A DNA stretch of 64,000 nt from Kordiimonas sp. SCSIO 12603. GTDB taxonomy: Bacteria > Pseudomonadota > Alphaproteobacteria > Sphingomonadales > Kordiimonadaceae. How positions within the stretch are numbered: the first letter of the stretch is position 1; each line of letters opens with the position of its first letter. Positions 9,853 to 19,174 of the stretch are shown in pieces. Under the pieces are notes generated by a model. It was not told the origin of the DNA. It was given only the letters and a program-made list of their open reading frames with translations, and made no database searches. The translations under genes and the position numbers were made by a program. The stretch lies in contig NZ_CP073748.1 of NCBI RefSeq assembly GCF_024398035.1, positions 3,277,001-3,341,000 of the forward strand, in the 5' to 3' direction.

Positions 9853-10575
9853 ATGACTGACAAACTAACATTACTGCAATTTCGAACCACCGAAGAGGTG
9901 CCAAACTTCAGCCCTTTCTGTGTAAAAGCGGAAGTACTGCTAAAAATGGCAGGAATACCATATAATATTGAAGATATTGATGATCCGCGCGGCATGCCAA
10001 AAGGCAAAGCCCCTGTAGTACGGGATGGAAACGAGCTAATTGCAGATTCAGAATTCATTAAAAGACATATAGAGACAGCCAGAGGCTTTACTTTTGACGC
10101 GCACCTAAGTGCCGAAGAAAAAGCTCAGTGCCATGCCTTCACCAAGCTAATTGATGAACGACTTTACTGGGCGCTGGTATATGATCGCTGGATCGACGAA
10201 GATAATTGGCCTCACACCAAGGAATTCTGGTTCGGAAGCATGCCGTTCCCACTTAAATATATTATCCCCGGTGTTGCCCTTAAATCCGTAAAACAGAACT
10301 TAAATGGCCATGGGATTGGTCGCCATACCCATGATGAGATTCATACGCTCGCAAAATCCGACCTTGATGCGATAGCGGCACAACTTGGTGACAAACCTTT
10401 CCTGTTTGGAGATAAACCTTCAACAGCTGATGCTTCTGCCTATGGTGTGCTGGTAAATTTGGCTCAAACCACAGCACTGCCAGCGAAGCTAGCCGATACG
10501 ATCAAGGAATATCCATCACTTCTGGAATATGTAAAGCGGTGTAACGAGCATTGGTATCCAAGCAAATACCACTAA
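9853..10575 (+). CDS. Glutathione S-transferase-like protein of the FAXC/metaxin type
   Basis: A 240-residue soluble protein with an N-terminal thioredoxin-like domain (SPFCVKAEVLLKMAGIPY near 18-35, GKAPVV near 51-56) and a helical C-terminal domain with FLFGDKPSTADA. The order and motifs resemble Faxc/metaxin-related GSTs rather than the classical detoxifying enzymes; the SPFC motif offers a possible catalytic cysteine. The in-frame ORF extends upstream to 9784, but ATG 9853 has GAGGAG six bases before it and matches the family N-terminus. A bidirectional terminator follows. The substrate is not predictable. Confidence 0.8.
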   Translation: MTDKLTLLQFRTTEEVPNFSPFCVKAEVLLKMAGIPYNIEDIDDPRGMPKGKAPVVRDGNELIADSEFIKRHIETARGFTFDAHLSAEEKAQCHAFTKLIDERLYWALVYDRWIDEDNWPHTKEFWFGSMPFPLKYIIPGVALKSVKQNLNGHGIGRHTHDEIHTLAKSDLDAIAAQLGDKPFLFGDKPSTADASAYGVLVNLAQTTALPAKLADTIKEYPSLLEYVKRCNEHWYPSKYH

Positions 10576-10580
10576 ACAAA

Positions 10581-10605
10581 AAAGGGCCTCAACCTGAGGC
10601 CCTTT
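10581..10605. terminator. Bidirectional terminator between gst-like gene and ppa
   Basis: GGGCCTCA (10584-10591) / TGAGGCCC (10595-10602), flanked by an A-run on the left and TTT on the right, between two convergent genes. Confidence 0.9.
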
Positions 10606-10630
10606 CCGTATTCTTAATGGCAAAAGAAAT

Positions 10631-11158
10631 TTACTTCTTCGCAGCTTCAATAGATTTTGTGATTAGTTCAGCTGCTTTTTCCGGGCCATCCCAACCAACA
10701 ATCTTAACCCACTTGCCTTTTTCAAGGTCTTTATAGTGCTCAAAGAAGTGACCAATCTGGTCCAGGAAGATCTTTGGAAGTTCTTCATAGCTTTGAACAT
10801 CGCTGTGGAATGGGTGTAGTTTATCAACAGGCACCATAAGAAGCTTTTCATCCATGCCAGCTTCATCTTCCATAATCAGCACACCAAGTGGGCGACAACG
10901 TACAACAGCGCCAGGCATAATTGGTGTGTGGTTCGCAAGGATTACATCTGCAGGGTCACCATCATCAGCAAGTGTGTGAGGGATAAAGCCATAGTTACAA
11001 GGGTAACGCATAGATGTGTGCATAATGCGATCTACAAACAGCGCACCGGAATCTTTATCCAGCTCATATTTCACTGGCTCTGTGCCAGCAGGTACTTCGA
11101 TAATTACGTTAACGTCCCACGGAGCGTTTTCGCCAATAGAAATCTTGCTGATATCCAT
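10631..11158 (-). CDS. ppa: Inorganic pyrophosphatase, family I
   Basis: Hydrolyses pyrophosphate released by biosynthetic reactions. The family signature DDGDPADV lies near residues 65-72, with the PCNYGF block just before and metal-binding acidic residues later. Its 175 residues are typical of bacterial soluble family I enzymes. It is transcribed leftward, 33 bases after ubiA, and ends at a strong bidirectional terminator. Confidence 0.97.
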   Translation of the reverse strand: MDISKISIGENAPWDVNVIIEVPAGTEPVKYELDKDSGALFVDRIMHTSMRYPCNYGFIPHTLADDGDPADVILANHTPIMPGAVVRCRPLGVLIMEDEAGMDEKLLMVPVDKLHPFHSDVQSYEELPKIFLDQIGHFFEHYKDLEKGKWVKIVGWDGPEKAAELITKSIEAAKK

Positions 11159-11191
11159 AAGGAAAATCCTAAGAAAAATTAATTACACCAA

Positions 11192-12154
11192 TCACCCGAG
11201 AATTTCCTGAAAGCGCGGTAAAAACTGCCCCGCAAGCAGGCTGGCAAATACGATCCAGCCAAAAGAAATATTCGAACGAAAAACTTCAAGACAAACATCC
11301 GGGGCATTTATATCCACACGAACAATCTGCCTCCAAAGCTGCACAGCAGCAAAGGTGATGCCGATGTAATAGAATTCTCCAAGGTTTGCAAGGTATCCCG
11401 CAGCTATTAACGCAAAAATAAAAATACTGTAAAAAACCTTAAGGGCAGAACCAGTTTTCTCGCCAAGTGCCAGAGCTGTAGATTTCACACCTACAAGAGC
11501 ATCATCCTCCCTGTCCTGATGCGCATAAATAGTATCGTAACCCAGCGTCCAGAAAATGGTACCTGCATACATAACTATTGGTGCGGCAGTCAGATTTCCC
11601 TGCATAGCAGCCCAACCAACAAGCGCTCCCCAATTAAAGGTCAGGCCCAGCCAAGCTTGCGGCCAATAGGTAATCCGCTTCATGAAGGGATACCCTGCCA
11701 CAAGAAGAAGAGATGAAGCACCAACAACAATTGCAAAGCTGTTTAACTGCAGCAATACAAGCAAACCAAGCAAGCACTGGACCCCCAGAAAGGCTGCCGC
11801 CTGCTTCATACTTACTTCACCAGCGGGAATCGGCCGGCTCTTAGTTCGGTCAACCTGAGCATCAAAATCGCGGTCCACCATATCATTGTAGGTACACCCA
11901 GCCCCGCGCATAGCAAGCGCACCAATGGCAAACAGCACCACATAATAAAAAGGCTCAACACTCACTTCACCACCAAGTGCTAAAGCCACTGACCACCAGC
12001 AAGGCCATAATAGAAGCCATGTACCAACAGGCCGATCCATACGTGCAAGCTTAAGGTATGGCCGCATCCGCTTTGGCGCGTTTCTGTAAACCCAACTACC
12101 TTCAACAGCATCAGCAGTTACAACAACATCTGGTGTATTTTGTTTCTGTGTCAT
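11192..12154 (-). CDS. ubiA: 4-hydroxybenzoate polyprenyltransferase
   Basis: Inner-membrane enzyme that attaches the polyprenyl tail to 4-hydroxybenzoate in ubiquinone synthesis. Both aspartate-rich motifs are visible: NDMVDRDFDAQVDRT near 109-123 and DTIYAHQDREDD near 213-224. The 320 residues include roughly eight helices and a longer hydrophilic N-terminus than in E. coli. It is divergent from rsmE across a 92-base gap that contains an inverted repeat. Confidence 0.95.
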   Translation of the reverse strand: MTQKQNTPDVVVTADAVEGSWVYRNAPKRMRPYLKLARMDRPVGTWLLLWPCWWSVALALGGEVSVEPFYYVVLFAIGALAMRGAGCTYNDMVDRDFDAQVDRTKSRPIPAGEVSMKQAAAFLGVQCLLGLLVLLQLNSFAIVVGASSLLLVAGYPFMKRITYWPQAWLGLTFNWGALVGWAAMQGNLTAAPIVMYAGTIFWTLGYDTIYAHQDREDDALVGVKSTALALGEKTGSALKVFYSIFIFALIAAGYLANLGEFYYIGITFAAVQLWRQIVRVDINAPDVCLEVFRSNISFGWIVFASLLAGQFLPRFQEILG

Positions 12155-12183
12155 GCCCTGTCGCTACGATGGTCCTGCCATAG

Positions 12184-12202
12184 TGTCAAGGAATGCTTGA
12201 CA
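12184..12202. promoter_or_regulatory. Inverted repeat in the ubiA/rsmE divergent region
   Basis: TGTCAAG (12184-12190) and CTTGACA (12196-12202) around GAATG form a perfect 7-base inverted repeat. The right arm contains TTGACA, which could double as the -35 element of rsmE. Candidate operator only. Confidence 0.35.
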
Positions 12203-12246
12203 GAAGTTCTACTTGTCGCGATTTTCACCACAATCGGAGATGCAGA

Positions 12247-12987
12247 ATGCGCAACAAAATTGATATCAGATTGTTTATTGAAACAAGCCTTCCCGGTGAT
12301 GGTTTTATCACGCTTGAGCAAGATCAAAGCCACTACCTTGCGAATGTTATGCGCTTAAAGGCAGGTGCGGGCCTCGCGCTATTCAACGGGAAAGACGGTG
12401 AATGGGCTGCAGAAATATCCGACATTAAAAAACGCGCCGTTACTGTGCGCATCACTGAGAGGGTGAAAGAACAAATAGAAGAGCCTGATGTATGGCTGGT
12501 ATTCGCCCCTATTAAAAAAGCGCGTATCGATTTTATCGCCCAAAAAGCAACCGAACTAGGTGTAGGACATCTGTATCCTGTCTATACACGCCGTACGATT
12601 GTAGACCGTGTAAAAACTGAGCGCCTGCACGCTAACGCCGTAGAAGCTGCTGAACAGTGTGAACGCCTAACTGTACCAACGGTTGCTGAACCGGGAAAAC
12701 TGGACAAACTACTTGATAATTGGCCTGAAGACCGCCGTATCATGTTCTGTGACGAAGATTTGAGCGGCAAGTCAGCACATGAGGCACTCGCAATACTCAG
12801 CAACGCTACAAATGAACCATGGGCAATTATCATCGGACCAGAAGGTGGTTTCGATGAAAACGAGCGTAATCGCATCAAATCAATGCCCCAAACAACAGTC
12901 GTTTCTCTCGGCCCTCGCGTTTTACGAGCAGACACTGCCGCAATGGCCGCACTAACCCTGTGGCAATCCGCAGTTGGTGATTGGTAA
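12247..12987 (+). CDS. rsmE: 16S rRNA (uracil-1498-N3)-methyltransferase
   Basis: SPOUT-fold methyltransferase that modifies U1498 in the decoding centre of the small ribosomal subunit, using S-adenosylmethionine. The N-terminal PUA-like part carries HYLANVMRLKAG; the C-terminal knot carries IIGPEGGF and LGPRVLRADTAAMAAL. Its 246 residues match the family. The ORF opens upstream to 12193, but ATG 12247 with CGGAG nearby gives the family start. gshA lies about 120 bases downstream on the same strand, an order common in alphaproteobacteria. Confidence 0.95.
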   Translation: MRNKIDIRLFIETSLPGDGFITLEQDQSHYLANVMRLKAGAGLALFNGKDGEWAAEISDIKKRAVTVRITERVKEQIEEPDVWLVFAPIKKARIDFIAQKATELGVGHLYPVYTRRTIVDRVKTERLHANAVEAAEQCERLTVPTVAEPGKLDKLLDNWPEDRRIMFCDEDLSGKSAHEALAILSNATNEPWAIIIGPEGGFDENERNRIKSMPQTTVVSLGPRVLRADTAAMAALTLWQSAVGDW

Positions 12988-13109
12988 TTCTGCCAACTTT
13001 AGTAGGAAAAATGCTCACTTACGCGTGAAGCTAATTTACTTTTCTTGAAACAACGCTATCCAGCACCTAAATTCTGGACTTGCTTAAGGTTTTAGGGAAC
13101 CATTTATTT

Positions 13110-14474
13110 ATGTCTTCTTCACAGAAAGTTATCACGGCGAAAGCTGATCTTGTTGAGTATCTGGAAACAGGGTCAAAGCCTGATCGGTCCACATGGCGGA
13201 TTGGTTCAGAGCATGAGAAGTTTATCTTTTATCGCCCTGACAACAGCCCCCTTGCTTATGAAGCACAAGGCGATAAGCCTGGCATCAAAGATGTTATTCA
13301 AGCATTTGTTGACCACGGTTGGGCCCCCTACGAAGAAAATGGTTACTTAATTGCCGCCAAAAAAGATGGTGCATCAATCACATTAGAACCTGGTGGGCAG
13401 TTTGAGCTGTCAGGCGCCCCGCTTGAAACTATTCACCAAACCTGCAACGAAACATCTTCTCATTTGAAGTGTACACAAGAGATTGGCGAAAAGCTGAATA
13501 TAGGCTTCTTGGGCCTTGGCTTTCACCCCACTCTGAAGCGTGAAGAAATCCCGGTAATGCCAAAAGCACGTTACGACATTATGCGTGCCTATATGCCAAC
13601 CGTTGGCACCATGGGCCTTGATATGATGCTGCGCACATGCACGGTCCAGGTGAACCTTGATTTCGCAAGTGAAGCAGACATGGTTGAGAAATTCCGCATC
13701 AGCCTCGCTCTACAACCCCTTGCAACAGCATTGTTTGCCAACTCCCCTATGAAAGAAGGCAAACTGAACGGCTTCAAGAGTCTTCGCAGCCACGTGTGGA
13801 CAGACACCGACCCTGACCGCTGCGGCATGCTGCCATTTGTTTTTGAAGACGGCATGGGCTTTGAGCGCTGGGCAGATCACCTACTTGATACGCCAATGTA
13901 TTTCGTACGCCGCGGCGATAAATATATGAATGCAGCAGGCCAATCTTTCCGTGACTTCATGAAAGGTGAGCTTCCTGCTCTGCCCGGTGAACTTCCAACT
14001 ATGGTAGATTTTGAAGACCATATGACTACTCTATTCCCGGAAGTGCGCCTTAAGACATTCCTTGAGATGCGCGGCGCTGATGGCGGTCCATGGTCTCGCC
14101 TGTGTGCTCTTCCTGCATTCTGGGTTGGCCTTCTGTATGATACAGAAGCGCAATCGGCCGCATGGGATCTTGTTAAAAACTGGTCTATCGAAGAAATGGC
14201 GGCTATGCGCGATAATGCGCCACAGCATGGCCTGCAAACTGAAGTAAATGGACGCACATTCCAAGATCTAGCTAAGGAAGTTTTGAAAATTTCAGACCTT
14301 GGTCTTAAGAACCGTGCTCGCTTCTCCACCAGCGGTGAAACCGAACAAGGTTTCCTCAAATCACTCTGGGATAGCGCCGATTCTGGCAAAACACCTGCCG
14401 ACAGCATCAAAGATATGATGGAAAGTGACTGGCAAGGCAACACAGCTAAGCTCTTCACAGAATTGAGCTATTAA
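13110..14474 (+). CDS. gshA: Glutamate-cysteine ligase (GCS2/plant-like type)
   Basis: Makes gamma-glutamylcysteine, the first step of glutathione synthesis. The protein has the alphaproteobacterial/plant-type signature: RIGSEHEKF near 32-40, LEPGGQFELSGAP near 94-106, and MLRTCTVQVNLDF in the middle. Length with ATG 13110 is 454 residues, typical of this group. An upstream TTG at 13080 would add ten residues; ATG is preferred because AGGGAA lies ten bases upstream. It follows rsmE. No glutathione synthetase gene is in the window. Confidence 0.95.
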   Translation: MSSSQKVITAKADLVEYLETGSKPDRSTWRIGSEHEKFIFYRPDNSPLAYEAQGDKPGIKDVIQAFVDHGWAPYEENGYLIAAKKDGASITLEPGGQFELSGAPLETIHQTCNETSSHLKCTQEIGEKLNIGFLGLGFHPTLKREEIPVMPKARYDIMRAYMPTVGTMGLDMMLRTCTVQVNLDFASEADMVEKFRISLALQPLATALFANSPMKEGKLNGFKSLRSHVWTDTDPDRCGMLPFVFEDGMGFERWADHLLDTPMYFVRRGDKYMNAAGQSFRDFMKGELPALPGELPTMVDFEDHMTTLFPEVRLKTFLEMRGADGGPWSRLCALPAFWVGLLYDTEAQSAAWDLVKNWSIEEMAAMRDNAPQHGLQTEVNGRTFQDLAKEVLKISDLGLKNRARFSTSGETEQGFLKSLWDSADSGKTPADSIKDMMESDWQGNTAKLFTELSY

Positions 14475-14580
14475 TCTTTTACGATTATTTACAAACCTAA
14501 AGATTGATTCTTATCCCCGCTTCTGTTCAACTCTTCGCGCAAATAGTAGGCGCTATTTGAGCATGAAGCGGGGGAATATC

Positions 14581-14859
14581 ATGGATTTTAAAGTCGAGAC
14601 TATCGACAAGGAAACCCACATCCATCTGGAGGGGGACCTTACATTCGATTACCATCTTGGTTTTCGAAAAGTTCTGGAAGCCATTACTCCCAACACACCC
14701 CGCACCACAATCTCTCTGAAAAATTTACAGTCGATGGACTCAACAGGTGTCGGCATGCTCAAACTTGCACAAGATCAAGCCCGTAAGTTTGGAAGCGAAC
14801 TACACATCACCAATATCCCGGATGACCTACAAGTGTTTGTAAAACTACTTAAAGAATAA
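14581..14859 (+). CDS. STAS-domain protein (anti-sigma factor antagonist-like)
   Basis: A 92-residue single STAS domain. The conserved loop reads MDSTGVGML, where the serine is the usual phosphorylation site in SpoIIAA-type proteins. Such proteins relay phosphorylation switches to sigma-factor or chemoreceptor pathways, but no kinase or sigma factor is adjacent here. ATG 14581 is chosen over 14557 because GCGGGGGA lies just upstream at the right distance. A second STAS protein is encoded at 54255-54557. Confidence 0.85.
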   Translation: MDFKVETIDKETHIHLEGDLTFDYHLGFRKVLEAITPNTPRTTISLKNLQSMDSTGVGMLKLAQDQARKFGSELHITNIPDDLQVFVKLLKE

Positions 14860-14860
14860 G

Positions 14861-15376
14861 CTAAAGCCACCGTAGCCAATCAATAATCATATAGAGCGCA
14901 ATGGAAAAGCCACCAAGCGCACCACCCCATGCAAACGCAATCGGCATACCAGAAAAACGAGAACGTTCTTCCCTGTAATGGCTATCACACTGTAAGCAGT
15001 GAAACCATTTGTCCGATTTTTTTGCTGCTATCCTAATCCCGGGAATAAAGGTTGGCACTTCCCCTTCAAAAGGGTGAACGCGCACAGAACCACAGTGTTT
15101 ACATGCATACTCTTCGCCGTCATCATCACGCCTTATAGGGATGGCACAGCGGGGCATAGTGACGATCTTTTCAAGAAGCTTAGAAGCTTCAGCATGATCA
15201 GTCGATTTAACCATCACATCTACGACCGAGCGGTAACCCGCTGCACGCATACCATTATCTGATACAAAAGTCTGGATACTCTCACCTTCCAACACAGATT
15301 TCAGTAAATCTGCATCACTAGGATCAAGGCCTGATCTAAGCATTACCAACTGGTCAATGTTGCTCTGCTGCTGCAC
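14861..15376 (-). CDS. DUF2007-like domain, zinc ribbon and one membrane helix
   Basis: A 171-residue protein. The N-terminal part (about 5-75) resembles DUF2007, a small ferredoxin-like putative signal-transducing domain: LRSGLDPSDADLLKSVLEGE, later SVVDVMVKSTDHAEA. Next comes a zinc ribbon with CKHC and, about 35 residues later, CLQC. A hydrophobic helix ends the chain near 150-170. It converges on the STAS gene with one base between. Possibly a redox or metal-responsive membrane protein; the role is not known. Confidence 0.7.
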   Translation of the reverse strand: MQQQSNIDQLVMLRSGLDPSDADLLKSVLEGESIQTFVSDNGMRAAGYRSVVDVMVKSTDHAEASKLLEKIVTMPRCAIPIRRDDDGEEYACKHCGSVRVHPFEGEVPTFIPGIRIAAKKSDKWFHCLQCDSHYREERSRFSGMPIAFAWGGALGGFSIALYMIIDWLRWL

Positions 15377-15390
15377 AATAAACCTTCACT

Positions 15391-15933
15391 CTAATCATTC
15401 AGTCCAGTATCCAAACCATCTATGGATACAACATTTTTTTCCTGTTGATAGGCGAGAACACCTTCTTCGCCCTTGCTTTCAGCCCACCGAACCATTGTCG
15501 GACGTTCAGCCTTCACCTCCATTTCAGGCACACCGTAACCACAACTGGTTTGAACGCTTTCTACTTCAATTAAAATAATCTGCCGTACACCTGGGATTTC
15601 CGGGAATTCGGAAGCATATGTCTGATATTCAGCACTACCGACCCGCGCGACCCGACCTCGCCCATATATGCGGTAGATCAAGGGATTACGAGTAAAGCTA
15701 TTGAACATAATTGTGATACGCCCATCATGCTTTAGATGGGTACTGGTTTCATTACCGCTACCAGTTACATCCAGATACCCCACCAGATTAGCGTTCAGAA
15801 CACGGAAACTATCCATACCCTTAGGGCTCAGGTTAATGCGCCCCTCTGAACAGGCTGTAGCAGTAAAAAACATCGGTTGCTGTGCGATGAAATCCGCATG
15901 TTTATCGAGAATATGATCAAAAAAATCGGCCAT
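15391..15933 (-). CDS. Pyridoxamine 5'-phosphate oxidase-family (FMN split-barrel) protein
   Basis: A 180-residue flavin split-barrel protein. Visible family blocks are MFFTATACSEGRINLSPKG near 22-40, a core HLKHDGRITIMFNSFTRNP near 66-84, and IYGRGRVARV. Members bind FMN or F420 and reduce or sense small molecules. This type is not the biosynthetic PdxH, which is longer. It probably shares a leftward transcript with the 14861-15376 gene, 14 bases away. The substrate is unknown. Confidence 0.8.
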   Translation of the reverse strand: MADFFDHILDKHADFIAQQPMFFTATACSEGRINLSPKGMDSFRVLNANLVGYLDVTGSGNETSTHLKHDGRITIMFNSFTRNPLIYRIYGRGRVARVGSAEYQTYASEFPEIPGVRQIILIEVESVQTSCGYGVPEMEVKAERPTMVRWAESKGEEGVLAYQQEKNVVSIDGLDTGLND

Positions 15934-16088
15934 CTAAACGTTCACTTTCATTAACAGCAAATTGATAAGAAGTCTCAGGTTATACTAACCATATAAGTAT
16001 AAGAATGCCCCAATAGTTTCACAAAATTGTGGCAATTGGTTTTTATATGTAGGTGCTTAACTCAAGAATATAAGGCTAAGATCTTTTT

Positions 16089-16382
16089 GTGACACGGCAA
16101 CCAATAAAGAAATTACTTCGATGGGCCGCGCTGCCCGTAGGTGGCTTGGTTTTTATCGTCGGTGCAATTACATTCCCGCTACCACTACCAACGGGGCTGA
16201 TCTTAATGGTGGTAGGCATTGCGATCGCTTGTATAAATCCGCTTGTTTTGCGCTGGGTAAAACGCAAACGTAAAAACTTTCCCGAAACCAATGAAAAACT
16301 ACGTAAAGCAGAACCTCATCTTCCCGCCTTTTTAAGACGCTTCTTAAGGCGCACAGATACCCGAAACAAAAGGGATATCTAA
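16089..16382 (+). CDS. Small two-helix membrane protein, relative of the 8090-8359 product
   Basis: A 97-residue protein with two helices (about 11-30 and 35-54) around PLPLPTG, followed by a highly basic tail. It shares the P(L/I)P.GLIL.V.G hairpin and the terminal LRR.LRRTD pattern with the protein at 8090-8359. It starts at GTG 16089; the ribosome site is weak (AAGG about 15 bases away), so the exact start is uncertain. Its stop overlaps the convergent next gene by four bases. Function unknown. Confidence 0.6.
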   Translation: MTRQPIKKLLRWAALPVGGLVFIVGAITFPLPLPTGLILMVVGIAIACINPLVLRWVKRKRKNFPETNEKLRKAEPHLPAFLRRFLRRTDTRNKRDI

Positions 16383-16732
16383 AGTCCTAATTCTGTACGC
16401 AACTTTTTAGTAAGCTTACCCGCAATAATCTCGTGGGCCTCTTCGATATAGCTTTTTATATCATCATCAGATAGAGCGCCGTCTTCCTGCACCTGCACCC
16501 ATTTAGCACGCGCCAGATACGGCGCTGGTACAACGCCCTCCAATTCACAGAGTATCTGGTAACTGAGCTCACTACATTTGAAGCTCACCTTGGTATGCGC
16601 ACCCTCGCCCCAAATACCAGCAATGGCAAATATCTTACCGCCTACCTTCCAAACAGAACTATCACCCCACTGGATTACATTAGTAGTTGCTTTTAGTGAT
16701 GCGCAAAAAGCATCGAATTCATCGCGTGTCAT
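16379..16732 (-). CDS. MmcQ/YjbR-family protein
   Basis: A 117-residue protein of the MmcQ/YjbR fold, a DNA-binding-like alpha/beta family without an established function. Typical blocks are WGDSSVWKVGGKIFAI near 22-37, VSFKCSELSYQIL near 49-61 and the YLARAKWVQV stretch. It lies nine bases after uvrB on the same strand, so the two may be co-transcribed. No catalytic residues are suggested. Confidence 0.85.
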   Translation of the reverse strand: MTRDEFDAFCASLKATTNVIQWGDSSVWKVGGKIFAIAGIWGEGAHTKVSFKCSELSYQILCELEGVVPAPYLARAKWVQVQEDGALSDDDIKSYIEEAHEIIAGKLTKKLRTELGL

Positions 16733-16741
16733 GCATTCCCC

Positions 16742-18886
16742 CTAATACATTTTCCGGTGGCTTTTAGCCTTCTTGGTTCGTGTTCCCGGTTTACCGCCTA
16801 AGGAACGTCCCTTTGGTTTACCGTGTGATGTACCGATGCCCAGCTCGCCAGCCTCAAGTTTTTTCACTTCATCCCGCAGACGTGCAGCTTCTTCAAACTC
16901 AAGGTTCTCAGCAGCCTCTTTCATTTTCGCCATAAGCGTTTCGATATGCTTCTTAAGGTTAGAGCCAACCAAATGCTCGGCATCATCGCCAATATCCACG
17001 GTCACGTAATCGCCCGAAGAAACATGCTCCAGAATATCGCCTACATTCTTCTTCACTGTAGTTGGTGTAATGCCGTGCTCAATATTATATTCAGTCTGTT
17101 TCTTACGCCTGCGTTCTGTCTCTGCGATCGCCTTTTCAAGCGAACCTGTAATTTTATCTGCATACAAAATAACACGACCCTCTGCGTTCCGCGCCGCGCG
17201 ACCAATGGTCTGAACAAGCGATCGTTCAGAACGGAGGAATCCTTCTTTGTCTGCATCTAAGATAGCCACAAGTCCACATTCAGGAATATCCAGCCCCTCA
17301 CGCAGAAGGTTAATCCCCACGAGCACATCAAAGGCACCAAGGCGAAGATCACGAATAATTTCAATCCGCTCAAGTGTATCGATATCAGAGTGCATGTAGC
17401 GCACCTTGATACCGTTTTCATGGAGATATTCTGTAAGATCTTCCGCCATGCGTTTGGTCAGTGTCGTTGCCAGTACCCTCAGGCCTTTCTCCGCCATCTT
17501 ACGGGCTTCATGCATCAGGTCATCCACCTGACTTTCCACCGGACGCACGTCAATTTCAGGGTCGGTCAGACCAGTAGGCCGAATAACCTGCTCCGCGAAC
17601 ACGCCATCTGTGCGTTCAAGCTCCCAATCACCCGGTGTTGCAGATACATAAACCGTTTGCGGGCGCATCGCGTCCCATTCATCAAACTTGAGCGGTCGGT
17701 TATCAACACAGCTTGGCAAGCGGAAGCCAAATTCTGCAAGTGTACCTTTCCGCTTAGCATCTCCTCGGCTCATACCGTTAATTTGCCCCACAGCAACATG
17801 GCTTTCATCCACAAACAGCAGTGCATTTTCAGGAATATATTCAAACAGCGTTGGTGGTGGATCACCTGGATTACGGCCTGTTAAGTATCGGCTATAGTTC
17901 TCAATACCCGCACAGGCGCCTGTTGCTTCCATCATTTCCAGATCAAAGGTGGTGCGCTGATCAATCCGCTGGGCCTCAAGGAAACGGTCGTGGTCCTGAT
18001 AATACTTCAATCGCTCTTTAAGCTCTGACTTAATTCCCTTAATAGCCTGATCAAGGGTTGGGCGCGGGGTTACATAGTGGCTGTTCGCGTATATTTTAAT
18101 TGCTTCTAGCGACTGCATCTTCTCGCCAGTGAGCGGGTCAAACTCAACAATCTCCTCCACTTCATCACCAAACATCATGAGGCGCCATGCCCGGTCTTCA
18201 TAGTGACTTGGGAAAATATCGATCGTGTCCCCGCGCACCCGGAAGGTACCACGCTGGAAGGCTGCATCATTGCGGGTATACTGCATGGCTACAAGACGGC
18301 GCAGCAAATCCCGGTTATCAATCTCATCACCAGCTTTGATACCAAAGGTCATCGCGGTATAGGTTTCAACCGAGCCAATACCATAAATGCAGGACACTGA
18401 TGCCACGATGATCACGTCATCTCGCTCGAGGATTGCCCGCGTCGCTGAGTGGCGCATCCTGTCAATCTGCTCGTTGATGGTGGCTTCTTTTTCTACAAAC
18501 GTATCGGTGCGCGGCACGTAGGCCTCCGGCTGATAATAATCATAGTAAGAAACGAAATATTCCACAGCGTTGTTTGGGAAGAAGCTTTTAAACTCGCCAT
18601 AAAGCTGCGCAGCCAGTGTTTTATTGGGGGCCAAAATAAGTGCTGGGCGCTGCGTTTCTTCAATAATCTTTGCAACTGTGAAGGTCTTACCTGACCCAGT
18701 TACACCGAGCAGCACCTGATCCTGCTCCCCTTCTTTAATACCATCTACCAATTCACCGATTGCTGTGGGCTGATCACCCGCCGGTGTGAACTCAGAAACC
18801 ACCTCAAACCGCCTGCCGCCTTCGGTTTTTTCGGGGCGTTCAGGACGGTGCGGAACAAAAATATTCTGGTTCACAGGCTGCGACAT
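16742..18886 (-). CDS. uvrB: Excinuclease ABC subunit B
   Basis: DNA damage recognition helicase of nucleotide excision repair, loaded by UvrA and required for UvrC incision. Walker A GVTGSGKT lies near 61-68, the beta-hairpin region [10 protein letters not shown] follows, DESHV is the Walker B box, and the C-terminal UVR domain has [18 protein letters not shown] basic tail of about 25 residues ends the protein. ATG 18886 (714 residues) is preferred to TTG 18898. No LexA box was recognised in its upstream region. Confidence 0.98.
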   Translation of the reverse strand: MSQPVNQNIFVPHRPERPEKTEGGRRFEVVSEFTPAGDQPTAIGELVDGIKEGEQDQVLLGVTGSGKTFTVAKIIEETQRPALILAPNKTLAAQLYGEFKSFFPNNAVEYFVSYYDYYQPEAYVPRTDTFVEKEATINEQIDRMRHSATRAILERDDVIIVASVSCIYGIGSVETYTAMTFGIKAGDEIDNRDLLRRLVAMQYTRNDAAFQRGTFRVRGDTIDIFPSHYEDRAWRLMMFGDEVEEIVEFDPLTGEKMQSLEAIKIYANSHYVTPRPTLDQAIKGIKSELKERLKYYQDHDRFLEAQRIDQRTTFDLEMMEATGACAGIENYSRYLTGRNPGDPPPTLFEYIPENALLFVDESHVAVGQINGMSRGDAKRKGTLAEFGFRLPSCVDNRPLKFDEWDAMRPQTVYVSATPGDWELERTDGVFAEQVIRPTGLTDPEIDVRPVESQVDDLMHEARKMAEKGLRVLATTLTKRMAEDLTEYLHENGIKVRYMHSDIDTLERIEIIRDLRLGAFDVLVGINLLREGLDIPECGLVAILDADKEGFLRSERSLVQTIGRAARNAEGRVILYADKITGSLEKAIAETERRRKKQTEYNIEHGITPTTVKKNVGDILEHVSSGDYVTVDIGDDAEHLVGSNLKKHIETLMAKMKEAAENLEFEEAARLRDEVKKLEAGELGIGTSHGKPKGRSLGGKPGTRTKKAKSHRKMY

Positions 18887-19127
18887 AGAGCTTTCCAAAC
18901 AGGTACAGAGAGAATCGTTTCCATAATGTGCCTTGTTCGCTTTTTGTTTTCAAGAAAGGCGCCTGCATATCAGGTACACTTACTGACAGAAAGTGTCATT
19001 TGAAACTTTATTGCCTTGAATGCACACAATTTAATCAATGGTTATTATTTAATCATTTTTAAATTATAAAAATTACTATATTTAAACTTTATCATTTAAA
19101 ATCAATTACTTATTTATTTAAAAAAAC

Positions 19128-19143
19128 TGGCACACCCCATGCA
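19128..19143 (+). promoter_or_regulatory. Sigma-54-type -24/-12 promoter
   Basis: TGGCACACCCCATGCA has the invariant GG and GC separated by exactly ten bases and matches the consensus TGGCACG-N4-TTGCA at all but two positions. A start site about 12 bases downstream would leave a 20-base leader with CGGAG before the ATG at 19175. The flanking DNA is very A+T rich. No NtrC-type enhancer palindrome was recognised upstream. Confidence 0.65.
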
Positions 19144-19174
19144 AAGAAGGAGACAACAATAACGGAGAAACTAA

